A stretch of DNA of 53,007 bases from Acetomicrobium hydrogeniformans (lineage in GTDB: Bacteria; Synergistota; Synergistia; Synergistales; JAFGMB01), in the NCBI GenBank assembly GCA_016841745.1, contig JAENYO010000006.1:1-53007 (forward strand), given 5' to 3'. Both the position numbers and the translations under genes were made by a program. Shown here piece by piece: positions 31,440 through 40,317 of this stretch (positions are counted from its first letter, which is position 1; every line of letters starts with the position of its first letter). The notes under the pieces are model-generated. The model was given only the letters and a program-made list of their open reading frames with translations. It ran no database searches and was not told where the DNA came from.

Positions 31440-32227
31440 TGTGATAATGCCTCTTGCGGATTATAGATATCAACATCAAACAACCGGGAAAGATCTCCTC
31501 CCAATTGCACATAGAAAGCTTTTGTACCAGCTATTCTCTTGCTCAACGAGGTATCTAGTCTACCAATGGGGAGACCGGGAGGAAGCATTTCGCTTACAAG
31601 GGCAGTCGAGATTGTCATACCTCTGGCAACCTCTGATGATTCTGGGAGATATAAAAGCCACGTTTTTCCCAAACCATCTCCCACAATTACTCCAAGCTCC
31701 CTCGTTTCATCAACCACTACCGGGATCATCATTGAACTGGATGTAATAAGTTCAACCCAAGATGAACTGTTTTCCACTCCCGCAACACGTCCTACCACAA
31801 ATCCGTTCTGAAGAACAGGCAAACCAACGGACATTCCATCCTTCTTGCCACGGTTGATCCTTACTTCAGCCCACCACGACGAAGGCGAACGGAATGTTAT
31901 CCTGGCCCTTGATGTCTGTTCATCCATGGAACGGATAAGTGTCTGAGCTTTCTCGGTACCAAGGATTCCCTTTAGTCTGATATTTTCAAGTCTAAGGGAT
32001 TCCAGCTCCATTTCAAGTTCCATTTCATCTTCAAACCATAAACTCACATTGTGAATGGAATTACGTAAAAGAACGGATGGATACTCAGGAATAGACAGGA
32101 TTCTTGTAGTCAGCTCCATAACTCCCATGCGAAAGGGCATATGGGGCACTGCTACAAGCAGGGACAGGCTCAGTATAATAGCGATAAGACCATGTATCCA
32201 GTGAATTTCAAGATCTTTACCTGTCAT
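31436..32227 (-). CDS. mreC: Rod shape-determining protein MreC
   Basis: 263-residue bitopic membrane protein. It has a short cytoplasmic start, one transmembrane segment (about 11-28), an extracytoplasmic coiled coil (about 65-90) and a beta-barrel domain recognisable from VGRVAGVENSSSWVELITSS. MreC binds and activates PBP2. The ATG is at 32225-32227. It lies 72 bases after mreB with no evident terminator between them, and overlaps mreD by four bases. Confidence 0.93.
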   Translation of the reverse strand: MTGKDLEIHWIHGLIAIILSLSLLVAVPHMPFRMGVMELTTRILSIPEYPSVLLRNSIHNVSLWFEDEMELEMELESLRLENIRLKGILGTEKAQTLIRSMDEQTSRARITFRSPSSWWAEVRINRGKKDGMSVGLPVLQNGFVVGRVAGVENSSSWVELITSSSMMIPVVVDETRELGVIVGDGLGKTWLLYLPESSEVARGMTISTALVSEMLPPGLPIGRLDTSLSKRIAGTKAFYVQLGGDLSRLFDVDIYNPQEALSQ

Positions 32228-32299
32228 GTATCTTCATGCCTTTCTCTGTTGTATTAAAAGTCAGAAAGAACTCACTGATCATAACAATGATCTTGAGAG

Positions 32300-33355
32300 C
32301 TATCTTGTTCCTCTTTCAACGGACATAAGTATCTTTTTCATTGTATCCAGATTATCCAGGATCTTTCCAACCCCTCGGGCAACAGATAGTAAGGGATCTT
32401 CAGCTACTATTACAGGGGCATTAAGACTCCGGGAAAGTCTTTCAGCAAATCCTGCCAGTTGGGAGACTCCTCCGGAAAGGATAATACCTTGGTCAACTAT
32501 GTCTTTGGATAACTCAGGTGGGGTTTTTTCCAGTGCCACCTTTACCATATCCTCTATCTTGAGAATAATAGGGTTAATGGCCTCCCGAACTTCCACAGAA
32601 GAAACTGTATCAGCTTTTGGAAGTCCATTGGCAAGATCTCTCCCCTTTACAACGATGTCCTTTTCATCTTCAAGGGGAAGGGCAGAACCTACAGCGATCT
32701 TGACTTCTTCTGCCGTGGATTCTCCTATAAGAAGACCGTGGTTTTGTCTCAGCATGGCCAGGATGGCTTCATCCATATCGTTTCCAGCTGCTCTCAAGGA
32801 ATTACTGATAACAATCCCACCCATGGACAGTATGGCTACTTCGCTTGTACCTCCCCCGATATCCAGTATCATGCTTCCTCGAGGTTCCTGTATGGGAAGG
32901 CCTACACCGAGGGCCGCAGCTATGGGTTCTTCAACAACATATGCTTCTTTCGCACCTGCTCCAAGGGTTGCATCGATAACAGAACGTCTCTCAACCTCAG
33001 TTACTTCAGCAGGAACAGAAATGACAACTCGTGGATGGGAAAGAAGTTTTGTTCCTCCACCAATCTTGATAAGAAAATGACGGATCATAGTCTCAGTCAT
33101 ATCATAATTCGCTATAACTCCATCCTGAAGAGGTTGGAGGGTAGTCACTCCTATGGGAGTCTTCCCCACCATGGCCTTAGCTTCCTTCCCTACTGCAATG
33201 ATATCGACTTTCCCGCTTTTGCTGCGTTTTCTGACAGCTACACATGAGGGTTCGTTAAAAACAATACCCTTACCACTTACATAGACTACTGTGTTTGCAG
33301 TACCAAGATCTATCCCTACGTCAGAACCTAGAACACCGGATAAAAATCTGAACAA
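32300..33355 (-). CDS. mreB: Cell shape-determining actin homologue MreB
   Basis: Bacterial actin that forms membrane filaments guiding the cell-wall elongation machinery. At 351 residues it is of normal length. It shows the phosphate-1 loop DLGTANTVVY (16-25), the phosphate-2 motif LDIGGGTSEVA near 165 and the adenosine motif ILSGGVSQL near 295. An N-terminal hydrophobic MFRFLSG helix could bind membrane. The start is TTG at 33353-33355 after GGGAG; no ATG fits the family N-terminus. radC is just upstream and mreC-mreD-mrdA follow. Confidence 0.97.
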   Translation of the reverse strand: MFRFLSGVLGSDVGIDLGTANTVVYVSGKGIVFNEPSCVAVRKRSKSGKVDIIAVGKEAKAMVGKTPIGVTTLQPLQDGVIANYDMTETMIRHFLIKIGGGTKLLSHPRVVISVPAEVTEVERRSVIDATLGAGAKEAYVVEEPIAAALGVGLPIQEPRGSMILDIGGGTSEVAILSMGGIVISNSLRAAGNDMDEAILAMLRQNHGLLIGESTAEEVKIAVGSALPLEDEKDIVVKGRDLANGLPKADTVSSVEVREAINPIILKIEDMVKVALEKTPPELSKDIVDQGIILSGGVSQLAGFAERLSRSLNAPVIVAEDPLLSVARGVGKILDNLDTMKKILMSVERGTR

Positions 33356-33386
33356 TTTATCTCCCTCTCCTTCTGATACACTGTTA

Positions 33387-34052
33387 TTATCTTGTTATAG
33401 CTATTTCGGTAATGTTACCGGCAGCACATAAATAATGGCCTATCATTTCAAGTCCGAGGACAGAAAGCTGCCTGGATATATACTCTGTAAGAATAATATC
33501 ATCATTGCTGGGCACTTCACTTCCATCGGGATGATTATGAAGAAGCACCAGCCCTTTTGCCCCAAGCCTGATGGCCCTTCTGAGAAGATAACCTGTATCC
33601 AGAAAAGCCCCATCGATTCCTCCATATGATACCTTATCATCTTCTATTACTCTATTCCTGTCGTCAACATATATGGAGATAATATACTCTCTTTCCTGCA
33701 AAGAAAGTTCAATCGCCCAGAGCTGCAGAGATTGTTTCCAATCACCATTTTTTACAAGTGAAGGACTATCACCAACTGCTCTTTTACCAAGTTCCAGAGC
33801 TGCCAGTAATATCCCAGCCTTGGCTCTACCTATGCCAGTAAGGGAACACAGTTCAGAAAGAGTTGCTCTCGAAAGACCGGAAAGATCCCTGAATTCTCTC
33901 AATATGGATGCTGAGACTTCAAGAACATCTTTTTTGGCTCCGCATGAACCCAGAAGAAGGGCGATCAACTCTACAGAAGAAAGACATGATATACCCTGCA
34001 TAAGTAGACGTTCTCTTGGTCTGTCCCAATCTGGAATATCAGAAAGTTTCAT
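33387..34052 (-). CDS. radC: RadC-family JAB-domain protein
   Basis: 221-residue RadC (UPF0758) protein. A helix-hairpin-helix region (LCSLTGIGRAKAG, about 69-81) precedes a JAMM/MPN+ metalloprotease-like domain with H172, H174 and the downstream S182/D185 (HNHPDGSEVPSNDD). The metal ligands are intact. The name comes from a historical link to DNA repair that was later withdrawn; the true function is uncertain. It sits directly before mreB, a pairing found in many bacteria. The ATG is at 34050-34052. Confidence 0.94.
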   Translation of the reverse strand: MKLSDIPDWDRPRERLLMQGISCLSSVELIALLLGSCGAKKDVLEVSASILREFRDLSGLSRATLSELCSLTGIGRAKAGILLAALELGKRAVGDSPSLVKNGDWKQSLQLWAIELSLQEREYIISIYVDDRNRVIEDDKVSYGGIDGAFLDTGYLLRRAIRLGAKGLVLLHNHPDGSEVPSNDDIILTEYISRQLSVLGLEMIGHYLCAAGNITEIAITR

Positions 34053-34061
34053 ACTATTTGT

Positions 34062-34691
34062 TTACCTGGGCCAGAAGGGATTATTTGTTTTTTCTCTTCC
34101 AAGCAGGGTTTCAGGTCCATGCCCAGGAAGGACCCTGATCTCATCTGGATATACGGAGAGTCTGGATATAGAATTGAGGAGAGCTTCATAATCTCCTCCC
34201 GGCAGATCTGTACGTCCAACACTGGAGGCAAACAACGTATCTCCTGATAAAAGGAGGGAATCATTTTCATCTTTTACATAAAAACAACAGCTTCCTTTTG
34301 TATGACCTGGCGTATGTATCACATATATCTCCATGTTACCTATAGTTAATTTTTCCCCTCCAGAGAGAATCCTTACATCAAATGAAAATGAAATTGAAGT
34401 ACCAAGAAACTGTGACAGATTAAGATCTGGGTTGCCTATCATCTCAACATCAGCTTGATGAATATAGACACCACTCGTAGCCATAGTAGACAATGTTTTT
34501 AGACCACCTATATGGTCACTGTGACCATGAGTTAAAAGTATGGCCTCAAGTTGAATACCATTGTCGGCCATAAATGATAAGACTTCCTCCGGATCTCCAC
34601 CCGGATCTACAAAAAAGGCTTTTTTCATTTCGTCCCATATAAGAAAACCATTGGTCCATAAAGGACCCAGCGGGAAACGTTTATCCTTCAT
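34062..34691 (-). CDS. MBL-fold metallohydrolase (glyoxalase II-like)
   Basis: 209-residue metallo-beta-lactamase-fold enzyme. Metal ligands are visible as THGHSDH (H55, H57, D59, H60), a later HTPGHT histidine, the GDTLF aspartate and a final PGHG histidine. The [10 protein letters not shown] and C-terminal [10 protein letters not shown] segments are typical of the YcbL/small glyoxalase II subgroup. Substrate cannot be assigned; thioester hydrolysis is the best guess. The ATG at 34689-34691 overlaps the end of dtd by 11 bases. The order rel-dtd-MBL is widespread in bacteria. Confidence 0.88.
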   Translation of the reverse strand: MKDKRFPLGPLWTNGFLIWDEMKKAFFVDPGGDPEEVLSFMADNGIQLEAILLTHGHSDHIGGLKTLSTMATSGVYIHQADVEMIGNPDLNLSQFLGTSISFSFDVRILSGGEKLTIGNMEIYVIHTPGHTKGSCCFYVKDENDSLLLSGDTLFASSVGRTDLPGGDYEALLNSISRLSVYPDEIRVLPGHGPETLLGREKTNNPFWPR

Positions 34692-35145
34692 TTACTTGTA
34701 CCTCCCCTGGGGAATCAATTATAAGAGTCACAGGTCCATCGTTATTGATAGATACTTTCATGTAAGCCTGAAATTCCCCAGTCTGGACTGTAATGCCCTT
34801 GTCTTTGAAAAGAGAACAGCATTTCCCATACAATTCATTCGCTATTTCAGGGCGTGCTGCTTTGACAAATGACGGTCGGCGTCCCTTCCTGCAATCGCCA
34901 TATAATGTAAACTGTGATACAAGAAGTATAGATCCTCCAACATCGGTAAGGGATCTATTCAACTTGCCTTCCTCATCCTCGAATATCCTTAGTCCAATTA
35001 TCTTGTTGACAATCCATTCTGCATCCTTTTCGGTATCACTATGGGTGACACCAAGAAGTACACAATAACCTGTATTTATCTCTCCAATGATCTTATCTTC
35101 CACCTCTACTCTGGAAGAAGTAACTCTCTGAATAACCGCCCTCAC
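34681..35145 (-). CDS. dtd: D-aminoacyl-tRNA deacylase
   Basis: Proofreading enzyme that removes D-amino acids and glycine mischarged on tRNA. I choose the GTG at 35143-35145, giving 154 residues starting [13 protein letters not shown], the conserved N-terminus; GGGGGTGAT lies just upstream. Another GTG three codons earlier overlaps the rel stop. The chiral-selectivity motif SQFTLYGDC (near 78) and the NDGPVT motif near 137 (the Gly-Pro element) are both present. It follows rel closely, a conserved arrangement. Confidence 0.96.
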   Translation of the reverse strand: MRAVIQRVTSSRVEVEDKIIGEINTGYCVLLGVTHSDTEKDAEWIVNKIIGLRIFEDEEGKLNRSLTDVGGSILLVSQFTLYGDCRKGRRPSFVKAARPEIANELYGKCCSLFKDKGITVQTGEFQAYMKVSINNDGPVTLIIDSPGEVQVNEG

Positions 35146-35150
35146 AAATA

Positions 35151-37454
35151 TCACCCCCGAAAAACTACAATAACGCTTTTCACAGAATTGAGTCTGGCAA
35201 TTGTAAAATAAAGATGCTCAAGATCTTTAACTTCAACTTCTATCTTCATGCGAGCCTGGTTATTACCAACCATATTGGCTTTGAGACCAATTATATTGCA
35301 ATCTGCAGACATAAGGGCCTGTGCAACATCCGAAAAAAGCCCAGGTCTATCTATTCCTTCAAGTTTAAGTCTGGCGTGATATTTTTTATTACCATGGTTA
35401 CCCCAGGATACTTCAATCTTTCTTTCTTCAGTTGATTTGGAAATATTGGGACAATCAAGTCTATGAACTGTAATACCTCTTGTCCGTGTAGAATAACCCG
35501 CAATAGAATCCCCTGGCACAGGGAGACAGCAATTGGCCAAAGTTACCAGTACTCCTTCTGCACCTTCAACTATTATGTCAGAATCCTGCTTTGCCTTAAG
35601 AGAAGGTTTCAATTCCTCAACTAAGATATTGGGTGTTTTAGACGCTTTAAAGAGGGATGAGGTAGATCCCAGTTTCTGGGCCACGTTGGAGGCAGTCTGA
35701 TTACCTGAACCAAGAGCAAAGAAAAGGTCTTCAGTCCCGGAATAACCTAGATCCCGAGCTACTTTATTCAGATAGGGAGATAGATCTTCAAGTCCTTTAT
35801 CAAAAGAAACATCGCGCCTCTTGAGTACCTTAAGGAGAAGATCCTGTCCCCTCTCAACTCTATCTTCTCTCTCCAGCCTGCTTTGCTGTCTGAAAAAAGA
35901 TCGGATCTTTTCTCTGGCCTTGCTGCTCCTGACAATTTTGAGCCAATCCATAGAGGGAGTACCCTGAGGTGAAGTGATTACCTTAATGATATCCCCATTG
36001 TTTAATTTATAATCCATCGGGACTATTCTGTTATTTACCATAGCCCCAACACATTTATTTCCCACTTCTGTATGAATGGCATATGCAAAATCAATGGGCG
36101 TTGAATCTCCTGGAAGGGTAACTACCTGTCCTTTGGGTGTAAAGACAAAAACTTCCGAACTAAGAACATCCTCCTTGAGTCTCTCTAGAAATTCAGAAGG
36201 TTCACCCTCTTCATGATCGCTTTCAAGGGCCTGTCTGATCCAGGTAAGTTTTTCATCAAGTTTGTCCAGTTTCCCCGGTCCACCCTTGTATCTCCAGTGC
36301 GCAGCAATGCCATACTCCGCCAGCCAGTGCATTTCCCATGTCCTTATCTGAACTTCCAGTGGTTCACCTGTAGGACCTACAACAGTTGTATGAAGGGACT
36401 GATACATATTGTTCTTTGGATTAGCTATATAATCATCAAATTGTCCAGGAATAGGGTTCCACATTGCATGAACAATCCCCAGAACCGTATAACATTCCGT
36501 GACCGATTCTACTACCACACGGAGTGCCAGAAGGTCATATAGCTGTTCTATGGAAAGATGCTTACGGTTCATTTTTTCGTATATGCTGTAAAAATGTTTG
36601 GCTCTGCCTTTTATCCGGGCCTGTATCTCTTCCTTTTTTAATCTTTCCTGAAGCATTTCAAGTGCTATTGTTACTGTCCGCTCCCTTTCGGGAAGTTTCT
36701 GCCTGACTTTCTTTTTGATCTCATAATACATATCCGGGTCCGAGAATTTAAAGGCCAGATCTTCCAGGCCCCTTTTCACCTGGTAAATCCCCAGGCGGTG
36801 GGCAAGAGGAGCATAAATCTCCAGTGTTTCCTTTGCAATACGTGACTGTTTGTCCTTTCTGAGGGCACTTAAGGTGCGCATATTATGAAGTCGATCAGCA
36901 AGTTTGATAAGGACAACCCGGATATCCTTCGCCATTACAAGAAACATTTTTCTTAAATTTTCAGACTGATAATCTTCAAAAGATTTGAATGGAAGTTTTC
37001 CGAGTTTCGTTACTCCATCTACTAAGGTAAAGATATCCTGTCCGAATCTTTCTATAATGTACTGCGAGTCTACTTCTGTATCTTCCAGAACATCATGAAG
37101 TAGTGCTGCCTGAAGGGTTGGAGAATCCATTTGCATATCTGCAAGGATAGATGCCACGTTCAAACAATGTACTATGTAGGGGTCACCAGTGGATCGTTTT
37201 TGGTCTCCATGGCTGTTAGCAGAATAGATAAGAGCCTCCCCCACAGCCATCAGATCCTCTTTTGATAAATATCTGGATATCTTTGACCAGACCTCATGCC
37301 AGGCGAACTTCACAGAAACAGATCTCTGGGATTCAGGGATCCTACCCATAAAACTGTCCCGGAGCTTTTTAAGTTCCTTTTGGACAACAACCCTGGAACC
37401 GGTCTGAAATCTCCGATCTTGATGGTCAGTAAAGTACTTATTGCCTTCTTCCAA
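35151..37454 (-). CDS. rel: Bifunctional (p)ppGpp synthetase/hydrolase
   Basis: Stringent-response enzyme that makes and degrades (p)ppGpp. The 767 residues run HD hydrolase (intact [15 protein letters not shown] at about 118-125 and LADRLHN), synthetase (about 260-390), TGS (near 420-480) and C-terminal ACT domains. Unusually the synthetase motif reads [10 protein letters not shown], the acidic form seen in hydrolase-dead RelA, while the hydrolase ligands are intact. I choose the TTG at 37452-37454 behind AGAGAGGTGA; a GTG at 37463 within that site is the alternative. It lies between recJ and dtd. Confidence 0.95.
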   Translation of the reverse strand: MEEGNKYFTDHQDRRFQTGSRVVVQKELKKLRDSFMGRIPESQRSVSVKFAWHEVWSKISRYLSKEDLMAVGEALIYSANSHGDQKRSTGDPYIVHCLNVASILADMQMDSPTLQAALLHDVLEDTEVDSQYIIERFGQDIFTLVDGVTKLGKLPFKSFEDYQSENLRKMFLVMAKDIRVVLIKLADRLHNMRTLSALRKDKQSRIAKETLEIYAPLAHRLGIYQVKRGLEDLAFKFSDPDMYYEIKKKVRQKLPERERTVTIALEMLQERLKKEEIQARIKGRAKHFYSIYEKMNRKHLSIEQLYDLLALRVVVESVTECYTVLGIVHAMWNPIPGQFDDYIANPKNNMYQSLHTTVVGPTGEPLEVQIRTWEMHWLAEYGIAAHWRYKGGPGKLDKLDEKLTWIRQALESDHEEGEPSEFLERLKEDVLSSEVFVFTPKGQVVTLPGDSTPIDFAYAIHTEVGNKCVGAMVNNRIVPMDYKLNNGDIIKVITSPQGTPSMDWLKIVRSSKAREKIRSFFRQQSRLEREDRVERGQDLLLKVLKRRDVSFDKGLEDLSPYLNKVARDLGYSGTEDLFFALGSGNQTASNVAQKLGSTSSLFKASKTPNILVEELKPSLKAKQDSDIIVEGAEGVLVTLANCCLPVPGDSIAGYSTRTRGITVHRLDCPNISKSTEERKIEVSWGNHGNKKYHARLKLEGIDRPGLFSDVAQALMSADCNIIGLKANMVGNNQARMKIEVEVKDLEHLYFTIARLNSVKSVIVVFRG

Positions 37455-37535
37455 GAATTTCACCTCTCTGGAATCTGTCCTGGCATTTAATGAAAAAGCA
37501 TACCTAAAGGATTTTGATTTACCACCAGGGATGAT

Positions 37536-39200
37536 TCAATCAGGAATCACTACACAATCGAGGATAAACTGTAACCTGGGTCTACCTCTCCATACGTCAA
37601 GTCTGGGATGATAAACCCAACCCAGAGTAGAACCATCTTTTAGCTCATCAAGAAGATCTCCTATATTAAAAGCCAGAATCTCAGATGATCCCAGAGATAT
37701 CTTGAAATGTTCTCCAGTTCTACCAAGAGATGTAAACTTTTCAATACCCTGCCTGGGATGATAAAAAGAAGGAACAGGATTACCCTGTCCAAATGGCCCT
37801 AGAACGGTTAGTTCCTGGAAAACCCTGGAATTGATATTATCGGGATTAAAGTCCAGAGCATTGATGGAGATATCAGGGGTGTCGAATAGACATAAATGGT
37901 CTTCAAGTTTATTCCTTATCAGATCCCAATGTTCAGGAGCAACGGAAAAACCTGCAGCGAATTTATGTCCTCCCCATTCTTGAAGATAATCTGATACGAT
38001 ATCAAGAGTAGCGATAGCATCTCCTCCCGTGGGAACTCTCACTGTACCTCTGATACTTTTTTTATTAGGGGCTGCAAGGATCACGGGTTGACTACTCATA
38101 TTGCATACTTTACTGGCTACCCCGCTGAGAATTCCTATAGGCCATGTTTTTCCAAAAATAACATGGCATGACTCCCTCTCCATTACAGAAGATACCTGCT
38201 TTGATATTGTAAGGGACAATTCCTGTCTTTTCCTGTTAAGACTTACAAGTTTTTCCGCAAATCCGGATACAGGTTCTACCCCCGCAAGAAGGTTAACCGA
38301 GGGATCGGCAAGTTCCATTCTGCCTGCCGCATTGAGACAGGGAATCACCTTCATAGCGAGATGTTCTTCAGTAAGATAAGAACTTGATAAATCAAGCTTT
38401 TTTAAAAGTTCCCTGAGACCAGGTCTTGTAAATCGCTTGATCTGATCCAGACCAATGTTAACAATAGACCTGTTAAGTTCATTAAGGGGCATACAGTCTG
38501 CCACCGTAGCCAAAGCGACAAGATCAAGTCGTTCCATAAGCCAGTCGGTTGGCAAACCGCTGTGAAGGAAAGCCCAAGTCCATAACACCGCAGTAGCACA
38601 TAATTGCCTGGAACGTGGATCTCCGTCTATCTGGGGATTCACGACAAAAGAGGGGGCACAATAGCCATCATCTACAAGGTGATGATCAAAAACAAAGACA
38701 TTCAGTCCCGCCTCACGAGCCTGTAAAAGCATTTTCTTGTCCTTTGAACCACAATCAACGATTACAAGAGTTTCACAGCCTGTGTTGATGAGGCTTTCCA
38801 AGACATTCCAATGAAGCCCGTAACCTTGATGATGACGATGAGGAATAAAATATCTCACTTTCGCCCCGACTCTCGTACATAGCTCCATGGCAAGTACAGT
38901 AGCAGAAATACCATCCACATCATAATCACCATAAACGACAACATTTCCAAGAGTTGCAATGGAATTCCACAACTTACTGGTTTCCATTGCATTTCTGCCA
39001 AGATCAAGACAGGAAAGCATAGAGTTAAGGCTCGGACTTAGCCAGGCCCGAGCCTTTTCTATATTTTCCATATCTGCAAGTCCTCTCATTTCGAGGACAG
39101 ATGCAACAAGTACAGAACATTGAAGTTGTCGGGAGATTTCTAAAGTACTTTCCTTTGGCTCAAAGAGGCAAAGTCCAGATCTACGACAGAAGGATGTCAA
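37536..39200 (-). CDS. recJ: Single-stranded-DNA-specific exonuclease RecJ
   Basis: 5'-3' single-strand exonuclease of the DHH phosphoesterase family, used in recombination and mismatch repair. The 554 residues carry DYDVDG at 92-97, VDCGS at 148-152, DHH at 172-174, and the DHHA1 motif GGHKFAAG near 397; a C-terminal OB-like domain follows. All catalytic motifs are intact. The start is TTG at 39198-39200, overlapping the upstream LapA-like stop as TTGA; the ribosome binding site is weak, so a slightly later start is possible. Confidence 0.94.
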   Translation of the reverse strand: MTSFCRRSGLCLFEPKESTLEISRQLQCSVLVASVLEMRGLADMENIEKARAWLSPSLNSMLSCLDLGRNAMETSKLWNSIATLGNVVVYGDYDVDGISATVLAMELCTRVGAKVRYFIPHRHHQGYGLHWNVLESLINTGCETLVIVDCGSKDKKMLLQAREAGLNVFVFDHHLVDDGYCAPSFVVNPQIDGDPRSRQLCATAVLWTWAFLHSGLPTDWLMERLDLVALATVADCMPLNELNRSIVNIGLDQIKRFTRPGLRELLKKLDLSSSYLTEEHLAMKVIPCLNAAGRMELADPSVNLLAGVEPVSGFAEKLVSLNRKRQELSLTISKQVSSVMERESCHVIFGKTWPIGILSGVASKVCNMSSQPVILAAPNKKSIRGTVRVPTGGDAIATLDIVSDYLQEWGGHKFAAGFSVAPEHWDLIRNKLEDHLCLFDTPDISINALDFNPDNINSRVFQELTVLGPFGQGNPVPSFYHPRQGIEKFTSLGRTGEHFKISLGSSEILAFNIGDLLDELKDGSTLGWVYHPRLDVWRGRPRLQFILDCVVIPD

Positions 39201-39766
39201 TTGTCAACTTTTCCCTCATCCTCAAGTTCTTCCTTAAGGGTAAAATCTGTGTCTTCATCGACTTCAACTTTATCTCCTTCGCATGGTGCACATGATCGAT
39301 CCCTCTGTTCGGACTCTTCCCAGACCACGGTCCCTTCCGAACATGACTCCAGCGAGGAATCAACCGATGATTCCACATAATCTCGTACATCCTGCTCCCA
39401 TTTTGCAGGGCCCTTTGCAGCTTCATCCTGGACTGGGATTTCAAAATCCGACCCGCTTCTCTTGAGAGCTATCATAAGAGATTTACGTTCGTCCCTAAGG
39501 ACCGATAAATCTTCTTCAAGTTCTGTAAGCCGAGTTTTCTGATCCTTTACTATACCGGTATACCTATTGCGGTTCTCTACAATTGCTGAGAGAGATATAA
39601 CCCACATAACAACACAGCCTAAGGCAAATAGCGCTATCTCCCATACTCCCTGAGGAAGAACTCTTTCCCCGGTAAGGAACCTGACAACCACTTCTCCCTT
39701 GTTCTGAAAAGCATAAAGAGCAGCTACAAGCATGGTAAAAGATATTCCTAATCCATAACTCCTCAT
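39197..39766 (-). CDS. LapA-domain (DUF1049) membrane protein with acidic Cys-containing tail
   Basis: 189-residue protein. Two hydrophobic segments (about 5-20 and 42-62) with the intervening LTGERVLPQGVWEIALFALG match the LapA (DUF1049) domain. A coiled coil of about 35 residues follows (TRLTELEEDLSVLRDERKSL). The last 85 residues are strongly acidic and contain three cysteines in ESCSEG and RSCAPCEGD. E. coli LapA works with LapB in lipopolysaccharide assembly control, but that link is not shown here and the tail is not part of the family. The ATG at 39764-39766 follows AGGAGG. It overlaps recJ. Confidence 0.78.
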   Translation of the reverse strand: MRSYGLGISFTMLVAALYAFQNKGEVVVRFLTGERVLPQGVWEIALFALGCVVMWVISLSAIVENRNRYTGIVKDQKTRLTELEEDLSVLRDERKSLMIALKRSGSDFEIPVQDEAAKGPAKWEQDVRDYVESSVDSSLESCSEGTVVWEESEQRDRSCAPCEGDKVEVDEDTDFTLKEELEDEGKVDN

Positions 39767-39886
39767 TGATAACCCTCCTAGCCAGAATCATATTCTAAAA
39801 AACCGAACAACAGACAAAATGCCCAAATCAGAATGAAATGCGCATGTTCCAATAATTACAATAGTTTTGGAAAGATAAAAGAGCTA

Positions 39887-40147
39887 TCATTGATGGTTAA
39901 GAAAAGTACCATTTTCGGCTTCGACAGATAGTATTGATGTAAGCTTTTTGATTTCTGAACTGATACAACTTATCATCTCTTTTCTTTTTTGATGAACATC
40001 CTGATCAATATCAGAAAGTATAGCTCTGAACTCCGAATCGCTGAGAAGTCCTTTCTTGACCAATCCGGATAAACGCTTGCGGCAAATCTCGACTGCAGAG
40101 TCTCCTACTGCAAGACCTTCTGCTATCATCCTCAAAATGGGTTCCAT
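39887..40147 (-). CDS. Small helical protein of unknown function (possibly phasin-like)
   Basis: 86-residue, predicted all-helical, charged protein with no membrane segment or signal peptide. Pattern: amphipathic start (MEPILRMIAEGLAVGDSAVE), then a helix-turn with KKGLLSDSEFRAILSDIDQDV and a coiled-coil-like KRKEMISCISSEIKKLTSIL. The arrangement recalls small phasin-like or UbiK-like proteins that form trimeric coiled coils, but I cannot assign it with confidence. The ATG at 40145-40147 follows AAGGGGGATGGATA. It is the first gene after the secF terminator with its own promoter, so it heads the long gene run. Confidence 0.75.
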   Translation of the reverse strand: MEPILRMIAEGLAVGDSAVEICRKRLSGLVKKGLLSDSEFRAILSDIDQDVHQKRKEMISCISSEIKKLTSILSVEAENGTFLNHQ

Positions 40148-40180
40148 TATCCATCCCCCTTAATCCGTATTCCAAGCATT

Positions 40181-40209
40181 ATTGTAATACTGCTGTATCT
40201 TTTCGTAAA
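40181..40209 (-). promoter_or_regulatory. Promoter at the head of the long gene run
   Basis: Minus strand: TTTACG (40204-40209), 17-bp spacer, TACAAT (40181-40186), followed about 30 bases later by the small helical protein gene. A 13-base palindrome (40214-40226) sits just upstream of the -35. Confidence 0.55.
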
Positions 40210-40213
40210 CCAC

Positions 40214-40226
40214 AGTATGGCATACT
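40214..40226. repeat. 13-base palindrome upstream of a -35 box
   Basis: AGTATG and CATACT flank a single base. It lies between the secF terminator T-tract and the -35 box at 40204, a plausible operator position, but it is short enough to arise by chance. Confidence 0.4.
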
Positions 40227-40250
40227 AAAAAGGGAGCCACGAGGGCTCCC
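40227..40250 (-). terminator. Terminator after secF
   Basis: Minus strand: GGGAGCC, 5-base loop, GGCTCCC, then TTTTT (40227-40231). It is a textbook intrinsic terminator about 70 bases after the secF stop. Confidence 0.9.
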
Positions 40251-40317
40251 CGGACTTATCTAAATAAAAGATAAGGAAAATAATCAGGTTCAAAGGAGAA
40301 ACCGAAAGGTCAGTTGA

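Noticed and set aside
32226-33080. Long open frame (about 284 codons) on the plus strand opposite mreB
   Set aside because: It lies wholly opposite a clear mreB, has serine/threonine/arginine-rich antisense composition and no ribosome binding site or recognisable motif.
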